The notes under the pieces are model-generated. The model was not told the origin of the DNA, made no database searches, and worked only from the letters and a program-made list of their open reading frames with translations. Both the position numbers and the translations under genes were made by a program. A stretch of DNA of 26,068 bases from Candidatus Nanohaloarchaea archaeon. Lineage in GTDB: Archaea; EX4484-52; GLR71. Location: NCBI GenBank assembly GCA_030671745.1, contig DAOVHT010000002.1, positions 1 through 26,068 of the forward strand, written 5' to 3'. Positions 18,201 to 25,900 of this stretch are shown in pieces; positions within the stretch are counted from its first letter, which is position 1; the number at the start of each line of letters is the position of its first letter.

Positions 18201-21200
18201 GATTGAACAAGAAATTTATGGGCACATTTCCATTTACAGTAATGAGTATATCTTGATTTAACTTGTTTTCGCCAGATACCCCATTTATTGTAATGTTTTT
18301 TTCATGTGTTATATTCCAGGAATTGTCTGTTACTATGAATGCTTTTAGGTTTGTGTAATCTCTTTGGAGCTGGGAATTCACAAGATGTATGTCAAATTCG
18401 TGATTTGTGGTGCCTGGAGATTCGCCAGCATCAATAACAATGTCTAGGTATATTGTTTTTGTGTTTCCGTTCCCAACAGAAACAATTGTTGTCGGGTTAA
18501 ATGAGATGTTGTCTTTTGACATGAGAAGCGTTATCCCTTGCGGTGTGCCTGTTGTGCTTACAAGAATGTCTTGGCTAGGTGAGTTTCCATATCCATTTAC
18601 AGTAAATGTTATCTGATTTGTTTTTCCGTGTTCCAAATTTGTAAATATCAACTCGTCCGAAAGGTTCGAAACAGAATAGGTCTGATTGCTTAAGACAACC
18701 ACATTTGTTATTGTTGAAGAGATATTGCTTGTTCCATCTGGATTTTTATAGATAACATCAATTACAACAGGGTATACATCAGGTGTTATGTTTGCTGGAA
18801 TCTGGACTTCTATTGTTGTTGCGTTTTGCTCAGATACAGAAAGATTGCCGATTGTTTTATTTTCACTCCAAAAGCTTCCGGCGTCTGTTGTTATGTTTAT
18901 GTTGTAGGCGTAAGCAAATCCTGAATTGTTTATGGTTACCGGAACAAAGACTGTATCACCATCATTTAAACTTACTTTGCTCGTCGATACCTGTTGCCCT
19001 GTCACATCCAGTGTTGTTTTTCCATACACGTAAAAATAAATTGTACTGTTTACCGGATGTGGTGTATCACTTATGTCGACCGCATAAACCAAAAGCGTGT
19101 AATTTCCTGCCAAAGTCGGCACAAAGTTTGATTCAAAACGATCCTTGTCGCCTGAATAAGGCATCTCTTCCACAAAAGTTGCAGAAAGTTTTATGATCGT
19201 ACCATTGGGATAGGTTATGTTGAAATATGTTTCTGTACCATTTACCCCTTTTGTGCCCTCTGCACCAAAGTCACTCACATCATCGGTCACAATCACATTG
19301 AAATTGATTTCCTTGTTTAACTCCACATAATTTTGGACTAAAGAATTGACGCGTGTCTCAAATTTGTATATTACGGGAGGCTGGTCAATAATATCAAAAA
19401 ACATATATGTTGTATCTGAAACAGGAGTTGCGCTCGAATTTGTCAATGTTATCTTGATCCCAACATCTGTGTGTTTTTCTGAATCATCATTATCCTGCCA
19501 CATATCCAAAAGTGATGTTGAGTTTTTTTCTACAAAAATATAGTCTGTTCCGGTTGCTTCCCATGATAATGGTGCATTTAGATGACTGTAATCAATACAT
19601 GTACCCCCTGCACCGAATTCAAGGCAATTCTCCAAGCCGGCATTGCCGAATTGTATTGAGAAATTCAACGGGATATTACCTATGTTGTGTATGGTAAGAT
19701 TTGCTATTTCGCCGGTATGACCTATACCAAACTCTTTGGTCTGATTATATGAAGGCGTAAAATACCAGGTGCCATCCGGAACAACATACACAGTAAGATT
19801 GATTATTCTTTCAGGAACATTGTAAGATGTCACTCTTATTTTGCCCGTGTAATTCCCGGGGTCTGTAAAAACTGGAACAGTCACATTCAATTCAATGTCT
19901 GGATGTGTGTGCTCCACTATTTGGGAAACAAAAGATGGTGTTATATCTACCCATCCTGAAGGCAGGTTTTCGCTTATATATTCAACAGAAACATTCACAA
20001 GCTTGATTGTTCCTGTAGAATTCAACTCCAAATCATAAGAATTGGTCTTGTTATGGTCTGCATGAACATACATCAATGGGAGTGTTGTAAGTATGGGCGA
20101 AACATTGAGGGTCAAATCAACTGTCCTGTTCAAAGGTGCACCATTTGAAGTCTCATTTGTAACTATTATGATTTTTCCCGTGTATAAAGCAGATGTGTAA
20201 TTTGTTACATTAAAAAGAACATTCAGGGTTCTTCCTGTAAACTCATTGATTCGCCCCCAGGCATTCCCTTGCCAACTTCCTGTTGAATTGAATGAAATCC
20301 ATTCTGCAGGCATGGTATTTTCTTCCAGATAGATTGAAACATTTGTTATTGGTGAATTCCCTGTAGAATTTACGCCAATAGGTAATGAAAGTATTCCTGA
20401 AAGGTTCTCTTCAGCAGTCATACTGGTAGTCGACACAGACATGTTTGGCTCAACCGTTATGGTCAAATTGATTTTCTCAAGATTCCCTTGAGTGTTTGTA
20501 AAATCAATTGTTGTGTCGTAATAAGCCTGACTAAAGTTCTTAAGCGTGATATTTATCTTCATCGTATGATAATCTACAAGATATATACTTGTCCAATACT
20601 GACCGTCCCAAGATTCCGAAGGATCATCTGTATTATCTTTTATGTTATAATATTCAATCCAATCAGGAAATGGCTTGTTCGCACCAACATTTGTCAAAAG
20701 AACGTTTCCTGTATTGCTTAAGTTTGTATAATAAATATTTGATTCACTCAAATTTCCAGTAATATTGATTTTATGCAAAGAAAGTTCCATCTTAGGGTTC
20801 CCAAGAAGCGCAACCGTAGTAGAGCCATTAAGGAAATCTGTGCTTCCTTGATTGTTTGACCAATTGCCGGTCCACTTGATTGTTGATGTTCCCTCTTGCC
20901 CGGATTTTACCGTAATGTTGAAAGTGACAACACAAATTTCATACGGATAAATCCTGGCAGGACATGCATTTTGCGGAACCACACTTTTTATTTTGGATGG
21001 TATCACGATCTCAAATATTTCCGGATCATACAATGACGCTCTGTTTGTATTGTTAAGAGTCATGTTGTGAAGGAATGAATATTCATGAGCGAAACTATAA
21101 TCAATGATGTCTTTATTCGGATCAATCAATATTGCTGTGGCGTTTGGCTCCTCGAGGTAAATATTGTATGAAGTTGAATTTGGAAGATAAAATGCGCTCT

Positions 21201-22872
21201 GGTTTGATGCGTTAATATATATAGTGTAATTCCCGCCGGGCAGGTCTCCGGTAGGTCCTATCATGAATGGCTTTCTGCATGATGACTGACTTGTACATGT
21301 CTTTGAAAGCGAAAAAGTTTCGTTGAATACGGTAATGTTTATGAGTCCGTTTATTGGCTCGTCTTGTGCCCGGTCTGTTCGCCAGTAATATGCGGTAATA
21401 TTGTATTCTGTATTATCGCCTTTTGTATAGTCTGTTGTTGCTGTGTGATTGACCTTTGATAGAGTCCAGATGTTTATTTTTTTTGAATTTTCACCTTCAA
21501 ATTCGTTCAGGTATGTTATATTAACTTTTACATAGTGTGAGGTCAATGAATCTGGTGTTTTAAGTTTATAACTGTAATTCCCGTTTGAATCTGTTGTCAA
21601 CTGTTGGTTGCCTTCCTCTTCGATGTAACCTGTTGATGAATTGTAAAGAAGTTCTATGTCATCAAGGTATATATGAATCTCGTTGTCAGATATGTTTAGG
21701 TTATCAGGAATCAATGTAGGTGTCCCTGTGATAAAAAGGTCTTCACCATCACTGTAAGATATCTTATCAAAATTAACTGAAACAGTTATGTTTTTTACGT
21801 GTATGGTATATGTTGTTGTCTTATTCAGGTTTCTTGCTGTGTCGTTTAAATAGATAGTGAATAAAATATCACCTATCGAATCATAGGTTAGTGTGTAGTT
21901 ATATGTTCGGGAATTCTGGTCGCCTGACTCTATTATCATCGTGTTGTTTATAGGCGTTCCTGTCGAGTTTTCTTCTATTATAGCAGTATCAATTCCGGGG
22001 TAGATATCATCAACATCTATTTTTATTATGGTGGAGCCATCACCCGCATAGACGTCCGAATCATAAACAAGGTTTGAAAACACCGGCTGTGTTTGGTCAA
22101 TATTTAATATCCTTGTCTCAGTCTGGTTAATGTTTCCTGCAATATCTTGTGTGTATGCGGTGTAATTATAAGTTCCATCTTCTAAATTTGTTAAATTGGT
22201 TTCCAGTCTGTATAGTCCAGCATTGTAAGACGCGTTAATTTCTTCGGCGGAAAGTGCACGGTTCCAAACTTTTATCTCATCAATTGTGCCGTTGAAGTAA
22301 TTTCCGAATGTTAAATTATTTGAGTTTATATTAATCGATTCGGTCAATGTCATCTGGGCACCCAACATACCATCAACATATAATTTCTGTTGATCAGAAA
22401 CTGCATTTTTATCATAAGTCAAAACGATATGAATCCAGTCAGAGAATGATGTTGGTGCGGTCAATGTTTGACCATTTACAATTGCAGAAACATCAGTCAA
22501 ATCTATGTACACCCCATAACTTCCATTTTTTGATATGATTGATTCTTCATCACTAAATGTTGCAACGGATTCTGGACCGGTATTAAGATATTCCAAAGTA
22601 ATAGTTACATAATCTGTGTAAAGAGAATTATGTACCTTATAAGGCTCCATCTCTGGATTTAAAGCTATTTCGGATGAATTGTCACGTAAACTACTATCTT
22701 GTGCAAATGCAATTATTGAATCAGATGAAAAGCTACCTAATCTGTTTTTTAAATCATTTGTAATAAATGTATTTTGAGCTAAATAATCATCAATAATAAT
22801 ATAGTTTATAGACGCAAAAGAACTAAGAAAAACCAATGTTATTACTACAAATAAAATTATGTTTTTTTTCAT
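12280..22872 (-). CDS. Giant surface protein fused to a HerA/FtsK-like ATPase
   Basis: One open frame of 3,530 codons. Residues 6-25 are a signal sequence. Residues about 85-222 hold a LamG-like module (SDWIHIVLTYDKNAVSDQQK, GTIDEIKVWNRALSAEEI), followed by Ig-like and NEW3-like beta domains very rich in N-x-S/T sequons to about 2865. Residues 1399-2004 and 2005-2594 are a diverged tandem duplication, followed by a Gly/Ser linker (2605-2621). A single membrane helix lies at 2870-2893. The cytoplasmic part has Walker A GATGGGKT (2952-2959, Lys2958), Walker B LLIVYDEVH (Asp3081, Glu3082), a sensor-like ISQ (Gln3119) and Arg3139/3141, the layout of HerA/FtsK-class (DUF87-type) hexameric ATPases. 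No HAS-barrel fits between helix and Walker A. Residues about 3250-3480 are a charged Ser/Lys/Asp-rich disordered tail, ending in about 50 residues of likely helix. Function is unknown: the fusion predicts an ATP-driven envelope machine or motor-linked adhesin. Confidence 0.9.
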   Translation of the reverse strand: MKKNIILFVVITLVFLSSFASINYIIIDDYLAQNTFITNDLKNRLGSFSSDSIIAFAQDSSLRDNSSEIALNPEMEPYKVHNSLYTDYVTITLEYLNTGPESVATFSDEESIISKNGSYGVYIDLTDVSAIVNGQTLTAPTSFSDWIHIVLTYDKNAVSDQQKLYVDGMLGAQMTLTESININSNNLTFGNYFNGTIDEIKVWNRALSAEEINASYNAGLYRLETNLTNLEDGTYNYTAYTQDIAGNINQTETRILNIDQTQPVFSNLVYDSDVYAGDGSTIIKIDVDDIYPGIDTAIIEENSTGTPINNTMIIESGDQNSRTYNYTLTYDSIGDILFTIYLNDTARNLNKTTTYTIHVKNITVSVNFDKISYSDGEDLFITGTPTLIPDNLNISDNEIHIYLDDIELLYNSSTGYIEEEGNQQLTTDSNGNYSYKLKTPDSLTSHYVKVNITYLNEFEGENSKKINIWTLSKVNHTATTDYTKGDNTEYNITAYYWRTDRAQDEPINGLINITVFNETFSLSKTCTSQSSCRKPFMIGPTGDLPGGNYTIYINASNQSAFYLPNSTSYNIYLEEPNATAILIDPNKDIIDYSFAHEYSFLHNMTLNNTNRASLYDPEIFEIVIPSKIKSVVPQNACPARIYPYEICVVTFNITVKSGQEGTSTIKWTGNWSNNQGSTDFLNGSTTVALLGNPKMELSLHKINITGNLSESNIYYTNLSNTGNVLLTNVGANKPFPDWIEYYNIKDNTDDPSESWDGQYWTSIYLVDYHTMKINITLKNFSQAYYDTTIDFTNTQGNLEKINLTITVEPNMSVSTTSMTAEENLSGILSLPIGVNSTGNSPITNVSIYLEENTMPAEWISFNSTGSWQGNAWGRINEFTGRTLNVLFNVTNYTSALYTGKIIIVTNETSNGAPLNRTVDLTLNVSPILTTLPLMYVHADHNKTNSYDLELNSTGTIKLVNVSVEYISENLPSGWVDITPSFVSQIVEHTHPDIELNVTVPVFTDPGNYTGKIRVTSYNVPERIINLTVYVVPDGTWYFTPSYNQTKEFGIGHTGEIANLTIHNIGNIPLNFSIQFGNAGLENCLEFGAGGTCIDYSHLNAPLSWEATGTDYIFVEKNSTSLLDMWQDNDDSEKHTDVGIKITLTNSSATPVSDTTYMFFDIIDQPPVIYKFETRVNSLVQNYVELNKEINFNVIVTDDVSDFGAEGTKGVNGTETYFNITYPNGTIIKLSATFVEEMPYSGDKDRFESNFVPTLAGNYTLLVYAVDISDTPHPVNSTIYFYVYGKTTLDVTGQQVSTSKVSLNDGDTVFVPVTINNSGFAYAYNINITTDAGSFWSENKTIGNLSVSEQNATTIEVQIPANITPDVYPVVIDVIYKNPDGTSNISSTITNVVVLSNQTYSVSNLSDELIFTNLEHGKTNQITFTVNGYGNSPSQDILVSTTGTPQGITLLMSKDNISFNPTTIVSVGNGNTKTIYLDIVIDAGESPGTTNHEFDIHLVNSQLQRDYTNLKAFIVTDNSWNITHEKNITINGVSGENKLNQDILITVNGNVPINFLFNLSGNTTSFMNLIDIAKTLQPRENYSIKLNYTAPYINEYYESNLTIDDQIGSTPNPIIQLRFNSFVFELNLTNLTTLSSVLSSDEINISAELKYGYNYITKNTTYYVFINGTICPVMGNTILNNKTIISCSTPTLTDGKEYNLSVRADYMSSEGLVQVVDNLSYNVYYKDVTPPKVTSMNITEFVEANTNSTMYLTITDNTQTDTAIAIIRYPNGTIFDSIVLFEYISTQYSGIIEMPSLLGVYSVEYKINDTTGNQNNSIQDNFEVYGWKNFSGVIQDLNSNPLNVSFTIKEPLTSEIITSFQTNSSGYYNATIKRRMYNLEMSFLDTIIQLENVDFSDLSFDFIDMDAPLTGDYGYKGDVIKGFAANTPIDAGGNITITYNPSEVLGITTNYLQIYKCPEWDYNNRNCNGGLVKLISTHDKIDRTLKASFSDFSGAYILVEDEPVEYPEMTIAASQIMFITGHGNTTTADLTIQSTGSVPLTNIQFCSEGIACSDFIVDVDSIIGLDVGASYDVPINVTVPKYYLPGTYEGKLEVTSNTHVIHAQYKEVIIKVTVPIDNNWSVTSNLTLDAIGSGITGQLGPITLENLANVPIDFEIASNTTNLVPTPDEITISKNNSDYIIITYNTPDEIGFYNYSINITGAGNTTVIYALINVTHAVNMTAILPNTNISAGQIMAINATANYLGIQQTENVTWSVFVDDTPCQSISSSYIGCEWYLLCEAPNMSAKISYALKVKGTFTGNENLVAYDSAYDLDNIYYVDALPPQVANHTINTEQTTSNVTVNATITDYSNITDVSVTIIAPNGTLLETIDVTSLENSTYSITYNFTDIGDYILRYNLEDDLNNAGIQDKYFEVYTDMTFSGTVSKSDATGLQTSFRLYRENQSFDTSHLIHQFTSASNGFYSETVHKRLYDFEMVADSNIVRLYNLNLTEHNDDPIDLDEVHGNEVQITGTEEMGGIAVKTAITNAGRITLSYVPDADTKEDNIYIYRCANWNFTEVRCDGAWDKLSRDDADLDKINNKISATISGFSAYVAAEVTPPIVVDITGSSSTGSGGGSSSGLSSSIDDIKDKITALFDGTSEFSVDTKSISKQLYPGEFVSFSLGVKNSLNITSNMTAKVMGEVSDFIIFDTNKLNLKSQESDVFLISISVPKDTYPGMYEGKIQLSNNNVDTVIPIGIRVLDSQNLPISVDVQPLIDSVSPGSSARVKLNIYNAGTNEIPINYTLSLIDPITGLVLVEIGNVTTVASTKSIYLNISIPDNITLENPKIEGLNNIQTKRYMLKASLSYNSQGHDITSDSVSFISVTSIVSLWNLSILGIPFWFILALIALSFTVYFARTRYLSWVGSKKKYIESIDLKTLPHATPRSGFIGKLAETDIRTFMNLDTLQTHTVVAGATGGGKTISAQVIIEEALKKGVSVIVFDPTAQWTGFLRPNRNKKMLKLYRDFNMKVNQSKAFDGNIYEVRDAREMIDIKSHMTPGEITVFTMNHLDTADIDFFVANTVKQVFHANFEESQELKLLIVYDEVHRLLKKYGGNGDGFIQIERAAREFRKWGVGLVLISQVLSDFIGTIKANIGTDIQFRTRDENDLERIKIKYGEDMMRSIVKASTGEGMIENAAYNHGRPYFVSFRPIYHAIERLSDSDLEKYSNYNSLIDDFNYQLECLKAENIDVFDLELEIKLTLDNLKRGKFNMVDIYLDGFKPKIDDLWKTLGRQPPKRVIRYADRDSIKKEVAKARLEHDVYVKKLKAENVESKGQHVVPKDNNDPSDAASDDNDRKSAAVSNDGEKVKQYDNGEWNFSNSSDNSKKTDNVSAGLKKQHSTVSKTGLRHKKDISNDISKKKSVYPSSSDDAKHRNKELIRIRSEVIGDIHKNARKEEKEKGIKRKTSTVRKPIENDTMQPSFSKTNTLESEVRSDYRFLMKKITEVNKSGEDTSIINIEAMSIPADIDVAIAHEDIIRLKSIKVKINDLLKTL
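13270..14035 (-). other. HerA/FtsK-like P-loop ATPase domain of the giant protein
   Basis: Segment encoding about residues 2946-3200. Walker A lysine codon at 13999-14001 and Walker B Asp/Glu codons at 13627-13632. The block VIVFDPTAQWTGFL after Walker A is the typical strand-2 region of HerA-like ATPases, and LVLISQVLSDF the sensor strand. Codons here are visibly richer in G and C than in the flanking tail and stalk. Confidence 0.85.
14194..14265 (-). other. Single transmembrane helix of the giant protein
   Basis: Encodes residues 2870-2893, NLSILGIPFWFILALIALSF and four more. This is the only strongly hydrophobic stretch after the signal sequence. The ARTR and GSKKKY residues after it fit a cytoplasmic side by the positive-inside rule, so the ATPase is inside and the beta-domain stalk outside. 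Confidence 0.85.
15091..18678 (-). repeat. Tandem duplication of a ~600-residue multidomain unit in the giant protein
   Basis: Unit 1 is residues 1399-2004 and unit 2 residues 2005-2594. Both run through the same series: NEW3-like beta domains, a W-S/N-T/V linker (DNSWNITHEKNIT; DNNWSVTSNLTLD), a domain with two cysteines, YYKDVTPP or YYVDALPP, an Ig domain ending in NFEVYGWKNFSGV or YFEVYTDMTFSGT, a regulatory-like domain (GYYNATIKRRMYNLEM; GFYSETVHKRLYDFEM), and a Cys pair (KCPEWDYNNRNCNG; RCANWNFTEVRCDG) before FSGAYI or FSAYVA. DNA identity is largely lost, so the duplication is old. Confidence 0.85.
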
Positions 22873-22926
22873 ACAATATCCCTCAATCTATACACCATTT
22901 CATACAACATTCCTCAATATATAGTC
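22873..22926 (-). promoter_or_regulatory. Promoter and ribosome site of the giant gene, with a 31-bp duplication
   Basis: Minus-strand ACTATATATT (about 22916-22925) would start a transcript near 22894. The short leader has GAGGG about 8-12 nt before the ATG at 22872. The 21-bp stretch ending in this ATG (22870-22890) is repeated 31 bp upstream (22901-22921) with 18 of 21 bases identical, including its own GAGG and ATG. That upstream ATG opens a six-codon frame (MKWCID) whose TGA overlaps the main ribosome site. Confidence 0.5.
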
Positions 22927-22940
22927 AAAATTCCAAAAAT

Positions 22941-25900
22941 CTATTGCCCGCGGACACAACGGACATATGCGCCATTATAGTCCTTAGGTTCGTTGTACAC
23001 CACACCAATGACTATATACTGCATCCAAGCGCTCGTGCTACTATACTCCGTACTAGACCAATAGTAGTGACTCCTGAAAGAACCTAGGGAAGCTTTGTTT
23101 GTAGATATACAATTTAATTCATTTTTTGTAGGCAATCTTCCGCTAATAGATTTACAGAGATTTTGTGCGGGATAAGATGAAAAATCAACTCCAGGATTCG
23201 CAACTGGATCAACTAGATCATCACCGTCTTGTCCACCATCTAGACCGCACTGAGGAATGTTACAGTTAGTATCTGATGTTTTCCATTGTTGCTGACTCGA
23301 AGAAACATCTTTATAATAAATATCAATTCCCACACATTGAGTATTGTAACCCCATGGATCACTGCATGTTACATCACAGAAATTGCTTGCGCATTCTATG
23401 TCTGCTGTGCAAGATTCGCCCGGGGCTAATTTACATAAGTTACTGGAACATAAATCGCTTGCACACTCGGTATCTGCTGTGCAAGATTCGCCTAGTGCTA
23501 GTTTACATAAATTACTAGAGCATAAATCACTTGCGCATTCGATATCCGCTGTGCAAGATTCGCCTAGTGCTAGTTTACTACGGACACAACGAACACCATT
23601 GCCAACGGTCTTGTAGCTTGAGCTCCAAATACCATTAGAAAATATCAGGGCGTAGGCGCGCGTGCTAGTAGACTCTGTGTTAGACCAATGGTAGTTGGAC
23701 TGAAAATAACCTAGGGAAGCTCTGTTTGTATATATGCAATATAGTTCATCTCTTGTCGGCCATCTTCCCCCATTTAAACAACCTTGAGTCCACGGAGATG
23801 CCCATGCATATGTTCCAGCATCCTGATAATAAATGTCAATCCCAGAGCATTGAGTTTTGTAAGACCATGGATCAAAGCAAGTTACATTACAAGCGTTACT
23901 TGCGCATTCATTGTCTGATGAACAAGATTCACCTAGTGGTAATTTCATATTTTCATATTTTTGAACCAAAAATCGTATATGTCCGGTTTCATTTAAATAA
24001 TTACTCAAATTTATATCTGTGCCATTCAAAGCAAAAATCATTTCACAATCATTAATGCCCGAGCAAGAATTATCCAGTTTACTGTCTTTTAATTCAAAAG
24101 ATGTTGTGTTTCGGTCCAATAAATACATCCTTAAATCATTGTCTGCTTCCAATTCAATACCTTTACTACCATATCCCTCCCATGAGACATTTATTGAATA
24201 GATACCACCAATATTTTCATCAATCTTAAAGACAAAATCATGGACTACCTGCTGTGTCAGACCTACACCTGCAGAACTTGAGACACGCATATCATTTGAC
24301 AATGCAATTGTATCATAATTTTCAGAAGAGAATTCTGTTGCAGGAACACTCCATGTCGCTCGGTCAACCGCTACGGGAACTGATGTTTCAAGATCTTTAC
24401 CATGATAAGCAGCAGTATTTAAAGAATCTGCAAATGTATAGGTTTTATAACTAATCATATCTGCCCGATTACTACTCATACTAACTGCTTCAGCATTCCC
24501 ATAATACATATAAATGGTAGAAGTACCTGAAACAGGCACATTGACTATAACTGTAGATGTGCCAGTAGAATTCCAATTTTCAATCCAATAACTAAGCATA
24601 TTATTGACAGAATCTAAAAATCTTATATCTGCACCGTCTAATTGGGCTTTTGAATAATCAAAATTTGTTGGTGTCAATTCTACCTTAAGCTTATAATCAG
24701 AGATTGTTGTGGTAGGAGTTAAAGTTATCAATTTTCTATAATCCCAAATAGAAGAATTGAAAATATATTTGTTTTTATGAATCCATGCCTCAAGAGTAAT
24801 TGCTTCGGTCATATCTAAGTTACTGTTGTACGGAACATCAACATGAACATTAAAACCGTTAAAGGTCCTTGCACCACCGAATTTACCCGCACTAGTGTAG
24901 GTCGAACCATAGTTTGTTCCATCATTACTATAACTTGAATAATCTGTAAAATCATTTTCATCATTGAACACCCACCAACCGACAAGGGAGTTGTTCCAGT
25001 CGATGAATGCTGTGATGTTATTTGTATCTATTGTTGTGATGTTGATGTATGTGTAGTTCTCGCTTATATTATCATTGTTAATAGGTGTTGGTGAATCAAA
25101 GTAAATGTTTGGATTTATTGTATCAATTGTAACGATTCTTAATTCACTCTGGTCTGTTGCACCGGTTGTGTTTTCGATCCATATTGTATAATTATAAATG
25201 CCGTCAGAAAGACCGGTCATGTTTACATACCAATGAGTCATTGAGGAATTTGACATAGATATATTTGTAAGACCACTTGAGTTTGACCATTGTAATTTTG
25301 CAAAAGATAAATTATCATCAGAAGTTAGGTTTATGTATATCCAACCAACACCAATCACAGATGTATCCTCTGCAGTTGAAACAAGAATTAGATTATATGT
25401 CATTGAAGTAGTCATATAATCATTGTTTTTTATAGTCACTATGTTTGTTCCACTTACAGAAACACCAACATCTGTAGGATTCTGGACCGATGATCCAGAG
25501 ATAGTTATGTTAACGAGGTCTGTTGAATTATCTATATTAAGATATATATTATCCTCAAAAATATTGCATAGGCTGCTATCATTATTACATAATATAGAAT
25601 CAACTGTATTGAGACCATAACAATATGTTTCTAAATCAGTAACATTCAAATCTGAAAGATTGACACACGGGATTGTAGAATTAATTAAAACTGTATTGTT
25701 CTCAGTCACTTCAGAATTTGTAACTACAGGTACTATCACATCTTGTGAAATACTGACTGGGAATAAGTTATCAGTTCCGTTAAAAAATATTGAGAGATTA
25801 TATGTGCCAGGCAAAGGTGAATAGTTGACTGAAGCAAACCCAGACTTATCTGTCACATCAGAAGAAAGGTAAGTATAATCATCATAGAAATGCAAGGTCT

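Noticed and set aside
12605..20721. Numerous plus-strand open frames of 60-137 codons opposite the giant gene
   Set aside because: They are shadows of the 3,530-codon frame, lack conserved motifs and have no supporting promoter or ribosome sites.
22873..23740. A complete diversity-generating retroelement
   Set aside because: Only a possible variable-region pattern is seen; no reverse transcriptase, accessory gene or template repeat occurs in the window.
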